From positions 1 through 9,248 of the forward strand of contig JAACZX010000482.1 in the NCBI GenBank assembly GCA_009996555.1: a stretch of 9,248 nt of DNA, written 5' to 3'. Below the pieces are notes generated by a model. It made no database searches and was not told the DNA's origin. It saw only the letters and a program-made list of their open reading frames with translations. Every line of letters begins with the position of its first letter. Position 1 is the first letter of the stretch. The DNA is from Chitinophagaceae bacterium (GTDB lineage Bacteria > Bacteroidota > Bacteroidia > Chitinophagales > Chitinophagaceae). The position numbers were made by a program, and so were the translations under genes. Below, piece by piece: positions 1-6,874 of this stretch.

Positions 1-21
1 GCTTAATTATTACTAAAAAAT

Positions 22-91
22 CCACGAACCGAAAACCAAAATCCAAAAAGATTATCTACATTGAACATTCTTGGATTTTGATTTTTGGAAT
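22..91. repeat. Inverted pair of heptamer arrays (hairpin upstream of deoxynucleoside kinase)
   Basis: Bases 22-49 are four contiguous 7-bp units (CCACGAA, CCGAAAA, CCAAAAT, CCAAAAA). Bases 71-91 are three units in the opposite orientation (TTGGATT, TTGATTT, TTGGAAT). The core 29-46 is the reverse complement of 71-88 at 16 of 18 positions, and both differences are transitions. The loop is 24 bases (47-70). It could form a hairpin in DNA or in the leader RNA, ending about 15 bases before the start codon at 104. No T-tract follows, so it does not look like a simple terminator. Its role is unknown. Confidence 0.7.
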
Positions 92-103
92 TTCAAACAG
101 TTT

Positions 104-739
104 ATGGCGAAAAGTAAAAAACCCAAACATGTGGCAATAGCCGGTAATATCGGCGCAGGGAAAACAACGTTAACAGAAATGCTTGCCAAGCATTACAAGT
201 GGATTCCCCAGTTTGAAGATGTGGATCATAATCCATACCTCAACGATTTTTATGAAGATATGCCCCGCTGGAGCTTTAACCTCCAGATCTACTTTCTAAA
301 TAACCGTTTGAACCAGGTACTGGAAATTCAACGTGGTACCGAAACTGTTATTCAGGACCGTACCATTTTTGAAGATGCGCATATTTTTGCGCCTAACCTG
401 CACGATATGGGGTTGATGGGCAAACGTGATTTTGATAATTACTTTTCATTCTTCTCTACGTTAAAAACAATGGTGTCGCCGCCTGATCTGTTGATCTACC
501 TCAAAGCATCGGTACCAACACTTGTTGCACAAATCCAGAAACGTGGCAGAGAGTACGAAGAAAATATCCGTCTTGATTACCTGAAGAAACTCAATGAGTA
601 TTACAACAAGTGGATCGAAAATTATAAAGAAGGCAGCTTGCTGGTAATTGATGTTGATAATAATAAATTTGCCGAGAACGAAGAGCATTTTGGTGACATC
701 ATCAACAAGATCGACTCGCAGTTGTACGGGCTATTCTAA
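104..739 (+). CDS. Deoxynucleoside kinase (dNK / deoxyadenosine-deoxyguanosine kinase family)
   Basis: A cytoplasmic enzyme of nucleoside salvage, expected to transfer the gamma-phosphate of ATP to the 5'-OH of a deoxynucleoside. The 211-residue product is the usual length for bacterial dNKs. Visible motifs are the P-loop GNIGAGKT (residues 14-21), the acidic FEDV segment (37-40, Glu38 the likely catalytic base), the DRT motif (85-87, matching the family's DRS/ERS) and an Arg-rich lid, KRGRE (146-150). The frame stays open upstream to a TTG at 71, but that would start inside the heptamer array. ATG 104 puts the P-loop at the normal distance from the N-terminus, so I use it. Substrate preference (dA/dG versus dC/T) cannot be read from the sequence. 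No terminator is visible before the next gene, 23 bases downstream, so read-through is possible. Only one such kinase is present here. Confidence 0.9.
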   Translation: MAKSKKPKHVAIAGNIGAGKTTLTEMLAKHYKWIPQFEDVDHNPYLNDFYEDMPRWSFNLQIYFLNNRLNQVLEIQRGTETVIQDRTIFEDAHIFAPNLHDMGLMGKRDFDNYFSFFSTLKTMVSPPDLLIYLKASVPTLVAQIQKRGREYEENIRLDYLKKLNEYYNKWIENYKEGSLLVIDVDNNKFAENEEHFGDIINKIDSQLYGLF

Positions 740-762
740 CAAATTGAAAACAATCTAATGGA

Positions 763-2232
763 ATGTTTCTTTTGAACAGACTTATAAAGTCGAATTACCA
801 TTTTTTATGGGTAATTGTTTTTTTTATACTTCACGGTTGTAATGAGTTTGGTAGCAGTATATCGCTGAAAACTGTTGTTACATTTTTTATTATTTTATCG
901 ATTTCGGGGTGGCTGTTGTTTATTGGGTATAATTTTGTTAGTTCAAATAAATTAAAGGCGGGATTGTTTGCTACTGTTCTTTTGGGGGTTTATCTTTTTT
1001 TTGGGGCAGTGCAGGATTTTATTTCGTCTTTTCGATCTGCTGCAAAATTTGGCACAACACCTTACCTGCTGTCAATTATTTTTTGTTTGCTCATCTGTTT
1101 CTTTTTAGTGTTAAGAACTAAAAAAAATATTCCGAGTAAATTTATCAAATACCTGAATCTGCTATTCCTATTGCTCAATTTGTTAGAAGTTGGTCAAATA
1201 GTAACATCCAGAACATTTTCCAGTAGTAACAGATCTGATTTGGGTAACGATTTGAGAATTTGTGACAGTTGTAAAAAACCTCCTGTTTATCTTGTTATAC
1301 TTGATGAATACTCAGGGAAGCATACCCTTCAGTTTTTTCAATTTAATAATTCCCCTTTTTATCAAGAGCTTTCACAAAGGGGGTTTCATGTTGTCGAAAA
1401 CTCATTTGCAAATTATCCAAGAACCTTGCTTTCTATGGCTTCAATGTTTAATATGGAGTATATAGGTGCAAAAAAAGAGTTGCTGAAAACTGAGCATTAT
1501 ACTTTTCGTAAGGCTATTAAGCAGATCGAGAAAAATCCAGTAACAGATTTTTTTAAAAAGCAGGGGTACGAAATCAGAAACTATTCTTTTTTTGATTTAA
1601 AGGATGCTCCAGCAATGGTGCAAAATGATTTATGGGGAGGTAACATAAGGTTTTATCTTAATCAAACACTTTATGGTCGTATCCAAAAAAGTCTTCCTAA
1701 GTTCCTTGCACGAAAAAAAATTTCTAATTTTTTTATTGAAAGAGTGGAAAACGATTTTCTTAATGGAATTGATAAGTCTTTAGCCGAGTCGGTTGAGAGG
1801 GAAAGGCAGAATTCTATTTTATCAAAACCTACGTTCACATATATTCATCTTAACATGCCGCATGCTCCCTATCTAAAGGATAGCTTGGGTAACAGAATTC
1901 CGGAGAAAGTGAGGCAAGCATATAATGTAGAGGAAAAACAGTCTGCCTATTTACAGTATTTGGTTTATTGTAATAAGCGGATATTAAAATGGATTGATGA
2001 AATATTAATCGCAAGTGAGGGCAGAGCTGTTATTCTTTTAATGAGCGATCATGGAACTGCCCTTAGTGGCGTCCATACCGATAGGGGACTTGATAATTTA
2101 AATGCAATTTATATTCCAGGAGCTGATTATTCAAAATGGTATAAAGGGTTTAGTAATGTTAATCAGTTTCGCTTACTCTTTAATGAATTGTTTAAACAAA
2201 ATATGGAATTGAAGCCCGATATAACTCCGTAG
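763..2232 (+). CDS. Membrane-anchored sulfatase/phosphotransferase-like protein (alkaline-phosphatase superfamily)
   Basis: This 489-residue protein has an N-terminal membrane region of about five hydrophobic segments (roughly residues 14-26, 37-58, 66-84, 100-117 and 128-147), then a domain expected to lie outside the inner membrane. That domain has alkaline-phosphatase-superfamily landmarks: VILDEY (178-183, Asp181 as metal ligand), ANYPRTLLSMASMFNMEYI (216-234, Thr221 the likely nucleophile), HLNMPHAPY (362-370) and MSDHG (427-431, Asp429/His430 as metal ligands). The NYxxTxLSxASxxNM pattern is typical of sulfatase-like proteins often encoded in surface-polysaccharide loci; they are thought to modify or transfer groups onto cell-surface glycans. 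The substrate is unknown. The C-terminus stops soon after FRLLFNELF (469-477), which may be slightly short. The DNA is clearly more A/T-rich than its neighbours, with long T and A runs, which suggests later acquisition. Start ATG 763 is chosen; an overlapping ATG at 758 gives only five codons. Confidence 0.8.
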   Translation: MFLLNRLIKSNYHFLWVIVFFILHGCNEFGSSISLKTVVTFFIILSISGWLLFIGYNFVSSNKLKAGLFATVLLGVYLFFGAVQDFISSFRSAAKFGTTPYLLSIIFCLLICFFLVLRTKKNIPSKFIKYLNLLFLLLNLLEVGQIVTSRTFSSSNRSDLGNDLRICDSCKKPPVYLVILDEYSGKHTLQFFQFNNSPFYQELSQRGFHVVENSFANYPRTLLSMASMFNMEYIGAKKELLKTEHYTFRKAIKQIEKNPVTDFFKKQGYEIRNYSFFDLKDAPAMVQNDLWGGNIRFYLNQTLYGRIQKSLPKFLARKKISNFFIERVENDFLNGIDKSLAESVERERQNSILSKPTFTYIHLNMPHAPYLKDSLGNRIPEKVRQAYNVEEKQSAYLQYLVYCNKRILKWIDEILIASEGRAVILLMSDHGTALSGVHTDRGLDNLNAIYIPGADYSKWYKGFSNVNQFRLLFNELFKQNMELKPDITP

Positions 2233-2322
2233 CTGTTAGGATTATGAAATAAGTAAGTCTTTGAGTTGTTATGTTAATGTTGATTTTTGGTCGAGTCGCA
2301 TACTATATTCTTTTAAATAAAT

Positions 2323-2348
2323 AAACCCCGCCATGAATAGCGGGGTTT
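2323..2348. terminator. Bidirectional rho-independent terminator between convergent genes
   Basis: A 9-bp perfect GC-rich stem (AAACCCCGC at 2323-2331 with GCGGGGTTT at 2340-2348) and an 8-base loop. Read on the minus strand it is followed by a T-rich stretch (TTTATTTATTT), making it a good terminator for pckA. On the plus strand the tail is T-poorer, so it is weaker for the sulfatase-like gene. The rest of 2233-2380 shows nothing I can assign. Confidence 0.9.
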
Positions 2349-2380
2349 CCTGTTCTTAGCAAACAATCGATTACGACCAC

Positions 2381-3985
2381 TTACACTTGCGGCGCTGCGG
2401 CTAAAATTTCTTCACCGCTGCCGGAAGCATATTTTTTGAAATTAGTTATAAACTGTTCAGCTAAAGACTTTGCTTTTTCGTCATAAGCTGCTTTATCTGC
2501 CCATGTATTTTTTGGGTTTAATATTTCTGATGGCACTGCTTTGCAACTTGTGGGAACAGCCAGGTTAAATACCGGCATGTTTTCATACGCCACATCATTC
2601 AGCTCACCATTTAGCGCCGCACAGATCAATGCTCTTGTATACGAAAGTTTAATGCGGTTGCCCACACCGTAACAACCTCCTGTCCAGCCAGTATTCACCA
2701 TCCACACATTTACATTGTTTTCTTTCATTTTCTTACCAAGCATCTCAGCATATTGAGCCGGGTGCAATGGTAAGAACGGAGCACCAAAACAAGCACTGAA
2801 TGTTGATTTAGGTTCTGTAACACCAGCTTCTGTACCTGCTACCTTTGCTGTATAACCGCTGATGAACTGGTACATGGCCTGCTCTTTCGTAAGCTTTGCT
2901 ATAGGAGGTAATACTCCAGTCGCATCGCATGTAAGAAAGAAGATGTTTTTCGGAAGACCACCAACGGCAGGCTCTAATGCATTGCTGATATAATGCAACG
3001 GATAACTTACCCTGGTATTTTCGGTAATGGATTTGTTACTGAAATCAATTTCATTGCTTCCATCAAAGAATCCCACATTTTCTACCAGCGCTCCGGGCCT
3101 GATTGCATGAAATATCTCTGGTTCTTTTTCTTCTGTCAGATCAATACACTTGGCATAACAACCACCTTCGAAATTGAAAACAGAATCCTCGTCCCAACCA
3201 TGCTCATCATCACCAATTAATTTGCGTGAAGGATCGGCACTTAGTGTTGTTTTACCTGTTCCGCTTAAACCAAAAAACACAGCCACATCACCAGCTGAAC
3301 CCACATTGGCGCTGCAGTGCATACTTAATACATTCTTTTGCTGGGGCAGAAGATAGTTGAGCACAGTAAAAATGCCTTTCTTCATTTCACCGGTATAACC
3401 AGTGCCGCCAATCAAGATAATTTTGTGAGAAAAACTTACTACTGCAAAGTTGGTATTACGTACGCCATCGGTTTCGGGGTTGGCCTGGAAAGAAGGAGCT
3501 TGTATAATATGCCAATCAGGTTCAAAATGCTCCAGTTCTTCGTCATTGGGGCGAAGAAACAGGTTATATGCAAACAGGTTGCTCCATGCATTTTCATTTA
3601 CTACACGAATGTTGAGTCTGTAATTTTTATCGGCACAAACGTATGAGTCACGCACCCATATTTCATCTTTTGTGCCAAGGTAATCCATCATCTTTTTATA
3701 AAGAATATGGAAATACTTTTCATCAATAGACTGGTTAAACTCATTCCAGTGTACGGTGTCTTTTGTTATCTCATCCAGTACAATGAATTTGTCTTTGGGT
3801 GAACGACCGGTAAATTTTCCTGTATTGATGCAAAGGGCTCCGGTATTGTTAAGCTGGCCTTGACCACGGTGAATGGTTTGTTCAGTCAGTTCTTCAGGAC
3901 TTAACTGGTAGTGGATATTGCTGGATAATTTTAAACCGAGCTTCAGCAATTTTTGCTCGGGAAGAAATACACTTGGTATCGACAT
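2381..3985 (-). CDS. pckA: Phosphoenolpyruvate carboxykinase (ATP)
   Basis: Catalyses oxaloacetate + ATP to phosphoenolpyruvate + CO2 + ADP, the committing step of gluconeogenesis, in the cytoplasm; it can run in reverse in some fermenters. The 534-residue length is typical. Motifs in order: GRSPKDKFIV (60-69, substrate-binding Arg61), GEMKKG (199-204, metal-binding Lys region), SMHCSAN (221-227, metal-ligand His223), the P-loop GLSGTGKTT (239-247), GDDEHGWD (258-265, metal-binding Asp), NTRVSYP (323-329, Arg325) and NTGWTGGCYGVGNRIK (431-446). These mark the ATP-dependent class rather than the GTP one. The frame continues upstream to TTG at 4015, but that TTG forms the last bases of the likely -7 promoter element, so ATG 3985 is the start. 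It is transcribed alone, divergently from the aminopeptidase, and ends at the terminator 2323-2348. Confidence 0.97.
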   Translation of the reverse strand: MSIPSVFLPEQKLLKLGLKLSSNIHYQLSPEELTEQTIHRGQGQLNNTGALCINTGKFTGRSPKDKFIVLDEITKDTVHWNEFNQSIDEKYFHILYKKMMDYLGTKDEIWVRDSYVCADKNYRLNIRVVNENAWSNLFAYNLFLRPNDEELEHFEPDWHIIQAPSFQANPETDGVRNTNFAVVSFSHKIILIGGTGYTGEMKKGIFTVLNYLLPQQKNVLSMHCSANVGSAGDVAVFFGLSGTGKTTLSADPSRKLIGDDEHGWDEDSVFNFEGGCYAKCIDLTEEKEPEIFHAIRPGALVENVGFFDGSNEIDFSNKSITENTRVSYPLHYISNALEPAVGGLPKNIFFLTCDATGVLPPIAKLTKEQAMYQFISGYTAKVAGTEAGVTEPKSTFSACFGAPFLPLHPAQYAEMLGKKMKENNVNVWMVNTGWTGGCYGVGNRIKLSYTRALICAALNGELNDVAYENMPVFNLAVPTSCKAVPSEILNPKNTWADKAAYDEKAKSLAEQFITNFKKYASGSGEEILAAAPQV

Positions 3986-4012
3986 AATCAATAGTTTCTT
4001 TATATAGCCCGC

Positions 4013-4043
4013 CAAAAATACACGGTTCGCTAATTCCAGAAAA
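4013..4043 (-). promoter_or_regulatory. Likely pckA promoter (Bacteroidota type)
   Basis: On the minus strand, TATTTTTG at 4020-4013 fits the Bacteroidota -7 consensus TAnnTTTG exactly. A T-rich segment (TTTTCTG, around 4043-4037) lies about where the -33 element should be, but it is a weak TTTG match. Transcription would start near 4006, leaving a leader of about 20 bases before ATG 3985. Confidence 0.5.
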
Positions 4044-4225
4044 ATTCCGCAATCGTTCCCGATTTTAAGTTTTCAAGTAAAATGTTATATTTTATTGATG
4101 TTTTTCAAAAAGTGTAGCTATTTGTAAATTATTTTAAAGAATGTGTAATGCTGGCTGAACGATTTATAAATATTCATCAAACAGTTGTTAGTTTTTCACT
4201 TTCTGTGGATTAATTGATGACAGAA

Positions 4226-4255
4226 TTGGGTAGCCACATGCGATGGCTTATTTTG
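4226..4255 (+). promoter_or_regulatory. Likely promoter of the Xaa-Pro aminopeptidase gene
   Basis: TTG at 4226-4228, a 19-base spacer, then TTATTTTG at 4248-4255, one base off the Bacteroidota -7 consensus TAnnTTTG. The -7 element ends 19 bases before ATG 4275, implying a very short leader. An inverted repeat TTCTGT/ACAGAA (4201-4206 and 4220-4225, 13-base spacer) abuts the -33 element and might be an operator; this is speculative. Confidence 0.4.
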
Positions 4256-4274
4256 CAGCCCTAATTCTTGTTGT

Positions 4275-5564
4275 ATGAAATTTCAACCCATTAAGCCTGA
4301 ATTGTTCAGCAAAAACCGTGAGCGGTTTGTAAAAGCCATGTTGCCTAATTCTATTGCCATCTTTGTTGGCAACGATGAATGGCCAATGAACGGCGATGCA
4401 TTACATGCCTATAAACAAAACAGCGATCTCTACTGGCTCACCGGCGTAATGCAGGAAGATAGTATGGTGATCCTTTTCCCTGATAATCCTGATCCGAAAT
4501 ACAGAGAGGTGTTGGTATTAGTTCGCCCAAACGAATTAAAAGAAAAATGGGATGGTAAGCGACTGCGTGCAAATGAAGGCCGTGAAATTTCAGGAATTCA
4601 AACCATTGTTTGGTTAGATAGTATTGAGGCCATTTTGCAAACATGGGTGCATCTTGCAGATCATATTTATTTAAGCAGCAATGAAAACGACCGGAAGGCT
4701 TCACTTGTGCGTAGCCGTGATTATCGTTTTATTGATGAAATGAAATCGAAATATCCGTTACATAGTTTTCAGCGTGCTGCAAAAATTATGCGTGAGCTGC
4801 GTGCCATTAAAACAGCCGATGAAATTGAACTGATGCAAAAGGCAATGGACATTACCGATGTTACGTTCCGTCGTTTGCTGAAGTTTATAAAACCAGCTGT
4901 GCTGGAAAATGAAATTGAAGCAGAGATCTATCATTCGTTCTTATCGCAGGGGTCAACGGGTCCTGCTTATGGCAGCATTATAGCAAGCGGTGATCGTGCA
5001 AGAATTTTGCATTACGTAAGTAATAATAATGTTTGTAAAGATGGAGAATTGATATTGATGGATTTTGGTGCAGAGTATGGAGGTTACAATGCAGATCTTA
5101 CACGTACTGTTCCGGTGAATGGTAAGTTTACCAAGCGCCAGAAAGAAGTGTACAATGCCTGTCTGCATTTACATAAATATGCCGCCAGTATTTTAAAACC
5201 AGGTATTACCATTGTTGATTACACGAATAAAGTAGGCGAGGAAGCAACACAGCAATTCTTAAAAATAGGGTTACTGAAAAAGACCGATGTGAAAAATGAA
5301 GATGCTGAGAACAGGGTTTACCGTAAATATCTGTATCATGGCATTTCGCACCATCTCGGTATTGACGTACACGATCTGGGTACAAAAACAGAACCCATTA
5401 AAGCAGGAATGGTATTTACCATTGAGCCGGGTATTTATATTGAAGAAGAACAGATGGGTGTGCGTATTGAAAATAATTTCTGGGTTACCAAAAATGGTAA
5501 TAAAGATCTGATGAAGAATATTCCGATTACGGTAGAAGATATTGAAGCGTTGATGAAGAGGTGA
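4275..5564 (+). CDS. pepP: Xaa-Pro aminopeptidase (peptidase family M24B)
   Basis: A dinuclear metal aminopeptidase that releases the N-terminal residue before proline, acting in cytoplasmic peptide turnover. The 429-residue product is the family length. The N-terminal half (about 1-170) looks like the AMP_N domain, with FVGNDEWPMNGD (30-41) and DLYWLTG (51-57) near its start. The C-terminal pita-bread domain carries all five metal ligands: Asp263 and Asp274 (LMDFGAEYGGYNADLTRT), His359 (HGISHHLGIDVHD), Glu384 (FTIEPGIYI) and Glu399 (GVRIEN). It is close to E. coli PepP in motif order, and no signal peptide is visible. The start is fixed by the conserved N-terminus and the promoter just upstream. 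There is no terminator after it; a heptamer array begins within about five bases of the stop codon. The symbol is by family resemblance; a close M24 paralogue is the main alternative. Confidence 0.93.
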   Translation: MKFQPIKPELFSKNRERFVKAMLPNSIAIFVGNDEWPMNGDALHAYKQNSDLYWLTGVMQEDSMVILFPDNPDPKYREVLVLVRPNELKEKWDGKRLRANEGREISGIQTIVWLDSIEAILQTWVHLADHIYLSSNENDRKASLVRSRDYRFIDEMKSKYPLHSFQRAAKIMRELRAIKTADEIELMQKAMDITDVTFRRLLKFIKPAVLENEIEAEIYHSFLSQGSTGPAYGSIIASGDRARILHYVSNNNVCKDGELILMDFGAEYGGYNADLTRTVPVNGKFTKRQKEVYNACLHLHKYAASILKPGITIVDYTNKVGEEATQQFLKIGLLKKTDVKNEDAENRVYRKYLYHGISHHLGIDVHDLGTKTEPIKAGMVFTIEPGIYIEEEQMGVRIENNFWVTKNGNKDLMKNIPITVEDIEALMKR

Positions 5565-5568
5565 AGAA

Positions 5569-5592
5569 GTCGATAGTCAACAGTCGATAGCA
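5569..5592 (-). repeat. Heptamer array, left arm (GACYRTY units, inverted)
   Basis: Units GATAGTC (5572-5578), AACAGTC (5579-5585) and GATAGCA (5586-5592) begin directly after the aminopeptidase stop codon. The octamer GTCGATAG occurs twice (5569-5576 and 5583-5590). The reverse complement matches the right-hand array at 6001 onward in 18 of 22 positions, so the four-helix-bundle gene sits between inverted arms. Confidence 0.75.
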
Positions 5593-5623
5593 AAGTTTGA
5601 TATTTTGAAGTCATTGATGATAT

Positions 5624-5980
5624 ATGACATTTAAGTTTGAAAATCTGAAGGTTTAGCATTCTTCACTTGAGCTGACAGATGAGATTGATTTATTGGTAAG
5701 GAGTTTTCCTGCTTATGAACTCTATTCGTTGTCCAGCCAAATGAGAAGAGCAGGTAATTCTGTATCATTAAACATAGTCGAAGGCTCAACTGGCTTATCC
5801 AATGCAGAGTTCAAGCGGTTTCTTACTATTTCAAATCGTTCGGCTTTGGAAGTAGTAGGATGCTTGTATTTGGCAAAGCGAAGAGGTTATATAACAGATG
5901 AATTATTTGCAAAACAGTATATAAAGACTGAAAGTTTAGTAAAAATGATTCAGGCTCTTATAAATTCATTAAATGATTAA
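5624..5980 (+). pseudogene. Four-helix bundle protein (23S rRNA IVP / S23 family), interrupted by an amber codon
   Basis: From ATG 5624 the frame reads MTFKFENLKV, then TAG (5654-5656), then continues open to TAA 5978-5980: 119 codons, the usual family length. The family (IVP/S23, often annotated 'four helix bundle protein') has FENLKVW near its N-terminus, so TAG stands where TGG (Trp) is expected, a single G-to-A change. The rest is well preserved, including SSQMRRAGNSVSLNIVEG and the EFKRFL segment. Without read-through, only a TTG restart (5693, 95 residues) or later start is available, and that would lose the first helix. The family was first seen in intervening sequences of 23S rRNA, but no rRNA is present here. 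Cellular role is poorly known. The gene is flanked by inverted heptamer arrays and its 3' end is duplicated downstream. It is either a recent pseudogene, a sequencing error or a read-through gene; I favour recent pseudogene. Confidence 0.8.
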
Positions 5981-6096
5981 AACATAAACACTCGCCCGTG
6001 GTCTGTCGACTGTTGACCGTGGACTATCTAATTCATTAAACGATTAAAATATAAACGCTCGTCTGTGGTCTATCGACCATCGACTGTGAACCAGTA
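5963..6096 (+). repeat. 67-bp tandem duplication covering the 3' end of the four-helix-bundle gene
   Basis: Copy A is 5963-6029 and copy B 6030-6096, period 67. Over the first 58 positions they differ at ten, and all ten differences are transitions; the last nine positions have diverged further. Copy A begins with the last codons and stop of the four-helix-bundle gene (AATTCATTAAATGATTAA), and copy B repeats them outside any gene. Both copies end in GACYRTV-type heptamers. Copy B abuts the pssA start codon. Confidence 0.85.
5994..6088 (+). repeat. Heptamer arrays, right arm (GACYRTV units), two blocks
   Basis: Block 1 (5994-6028) is five contiguous 7-bp units: GCCCGTG, GTCTGTC, GACTGTT, GACCGTG, GACTATC. 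Block 2 (6061-6088) is four: GTCTGTG, GTCTATC, GACCATC, GACTGTG. The varying positions are mainly Y at position 4 and R at position 5. Orientation is opposite to the array at 5569-5592. Block 2 occupies the immediate 5' region of pssA. Confidence 0.8.
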
Positions 6097-6097
6097 T

Positions 6098-6859
6098 ATG
6101 AAACAAATCCCAAACCTCTTCACATTACTCAACCTTGTATTTGGTTGCATTGCAATCATTCTCATTCTGCAGCCGGGTGAAACCATTACCACTGTTGATC
6201 AGGGGAATCTTATTATCAATCTGCCTGAAAAACTGGCTTATGCTTCCTTTTTTATTTTTGCCGCAGGGTTGATTGATTTTTTGGATGGTTTTCTTGCAAG
6301 GTTGATGAAAGCTTCTTCCGAAATGGGTAAGCAACTCGATTCGTTGAGCGATGCCGTTACGTTTGGTGTTGCGCCTGCCATGATCATGTACCAATTGTTG
6401 CGCATGAGTTACTTGAAAGAAGAATCGGCACTCGACACATCTGTGTGGCTTTTACTGCCTGCTTTGCTCATTGCCTGCTGCGCCGTTTGGCGGTTGGCAA
6501 AGTTTAATATTGATGAGCGCCAGAGTATTTCGTTCAGGGGAGTACCAACACCCATCACCGGGTTTGTTGTGGCCGCATTACCACTCATTGTTTGGTATAA
6601 TACCTGGGATCTGGCTTCGGTAATTGTGAACCGTTGGATGTTGTATGGCATTACCCTTCTCATCAGCTACCTGATGGTGAGCGATCTGCCAATTATGAGC
6701 CTCAAGTTCAAGGATTACAGTCTCAGGAATAATCAACCTAAGCTCATACTGGTAGTATTGGCCATTATCCTGGCAGTTGTTTTTCAATGGGCAGCCATTC
6801 CGCTCATTTATTTAGCCTATGTTGTTTTATCTTTGCTGCTTCGAAAACAAATCTCATAA
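6098..6859 (+). CDS. pssA: CDP-diacylglycerol--serine O-phosphatidyltransferase (phosphatidylserine synthase)
   Basis: An inner-membrane enzyme joining L-serine to CDP-diacylglycerol to give phosphatidylserine, the precursor of phosphatidylethanolamine. The 253-residue protein carries the full CDP-alcohol phosphotransferase signature DxxDGxxARx8GxxxDxxxD: Asp60, Asp63, Gly64, Ala67, Arg68, Gly77, Asp81 and Asp85. FRGVPTP (147-153), characteristic of serine rather than glycerol or inositol transferases, supports the substrate. Hydrophobic segments lie near residues 6-25, 47-62, 89-101, 115-131, 155-167, 183-195 and 215-248. ATG 6098 is chosen because the open frame upstream (GTG 6065) is heptamer-repeat DNA and the IPNLFTLLNL start is standard for the family. 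No phosphatidylserine decarboxylase gene is next to it, although the pair is often adjacent. purS starts 15 bases after its stop, so the two are probably cotranscribed. Confidence 0.93.
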   Translation: MKQIPNLFTLLNLVFGCIAIILILQPGETITTVDQGNLIINLPEKLAYASFFIFAAGLIDFLDGFLARLMKASSEMGKQLDSLSDAVTFGVAPAMIMYQLLRMSYLKEESALDTSVWLLLPALLIACCAVWRLAKFNIDERQSISFRGVPTPITGFVVAALPLIVWYNTWDLASVIVNRWMLYGITLLISYLMVSDLPIMSLKFKDYSLRNNQPKLILVVLAIILAVVFQWAAIPLIYLAYVVLSLLLRKQIS

Positions 6860-6874
6860 ATTAATAATACTACA

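Noticed and set aside
763..840. Lipoprotein signal peptide in the sulfatase-like protein (LHGC at residues 23-26)
   Set aside because: His before Gly-Cys is a poor lipobox, and several further membrane segments follow; it is better read as the first transmembrane helix.
3338..3646. A 102-codon plus-strand ORF opposite pckA, and other antisense ORFs in pckA, pepP, rsmI and the PepSY-like gene
   Set aside because: Shadows of conserved coding sequence on the other strand; no domain features.
5569..6096. Repeats considered as a CRISPR array
   Set aside because: Units are 7 bp, contiguous and degenerate with no spacers, and no cas gene is present.
5624..6096. A diversity-generating retroelement, because the four-helix-bundle family is related to Avd and a repeat pair is adjacent
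   Set aside because: No reverse transcriptase, no template/variable repeat pair, and the substitutions are transitions in both A/G and C/T, not adenine-specific.
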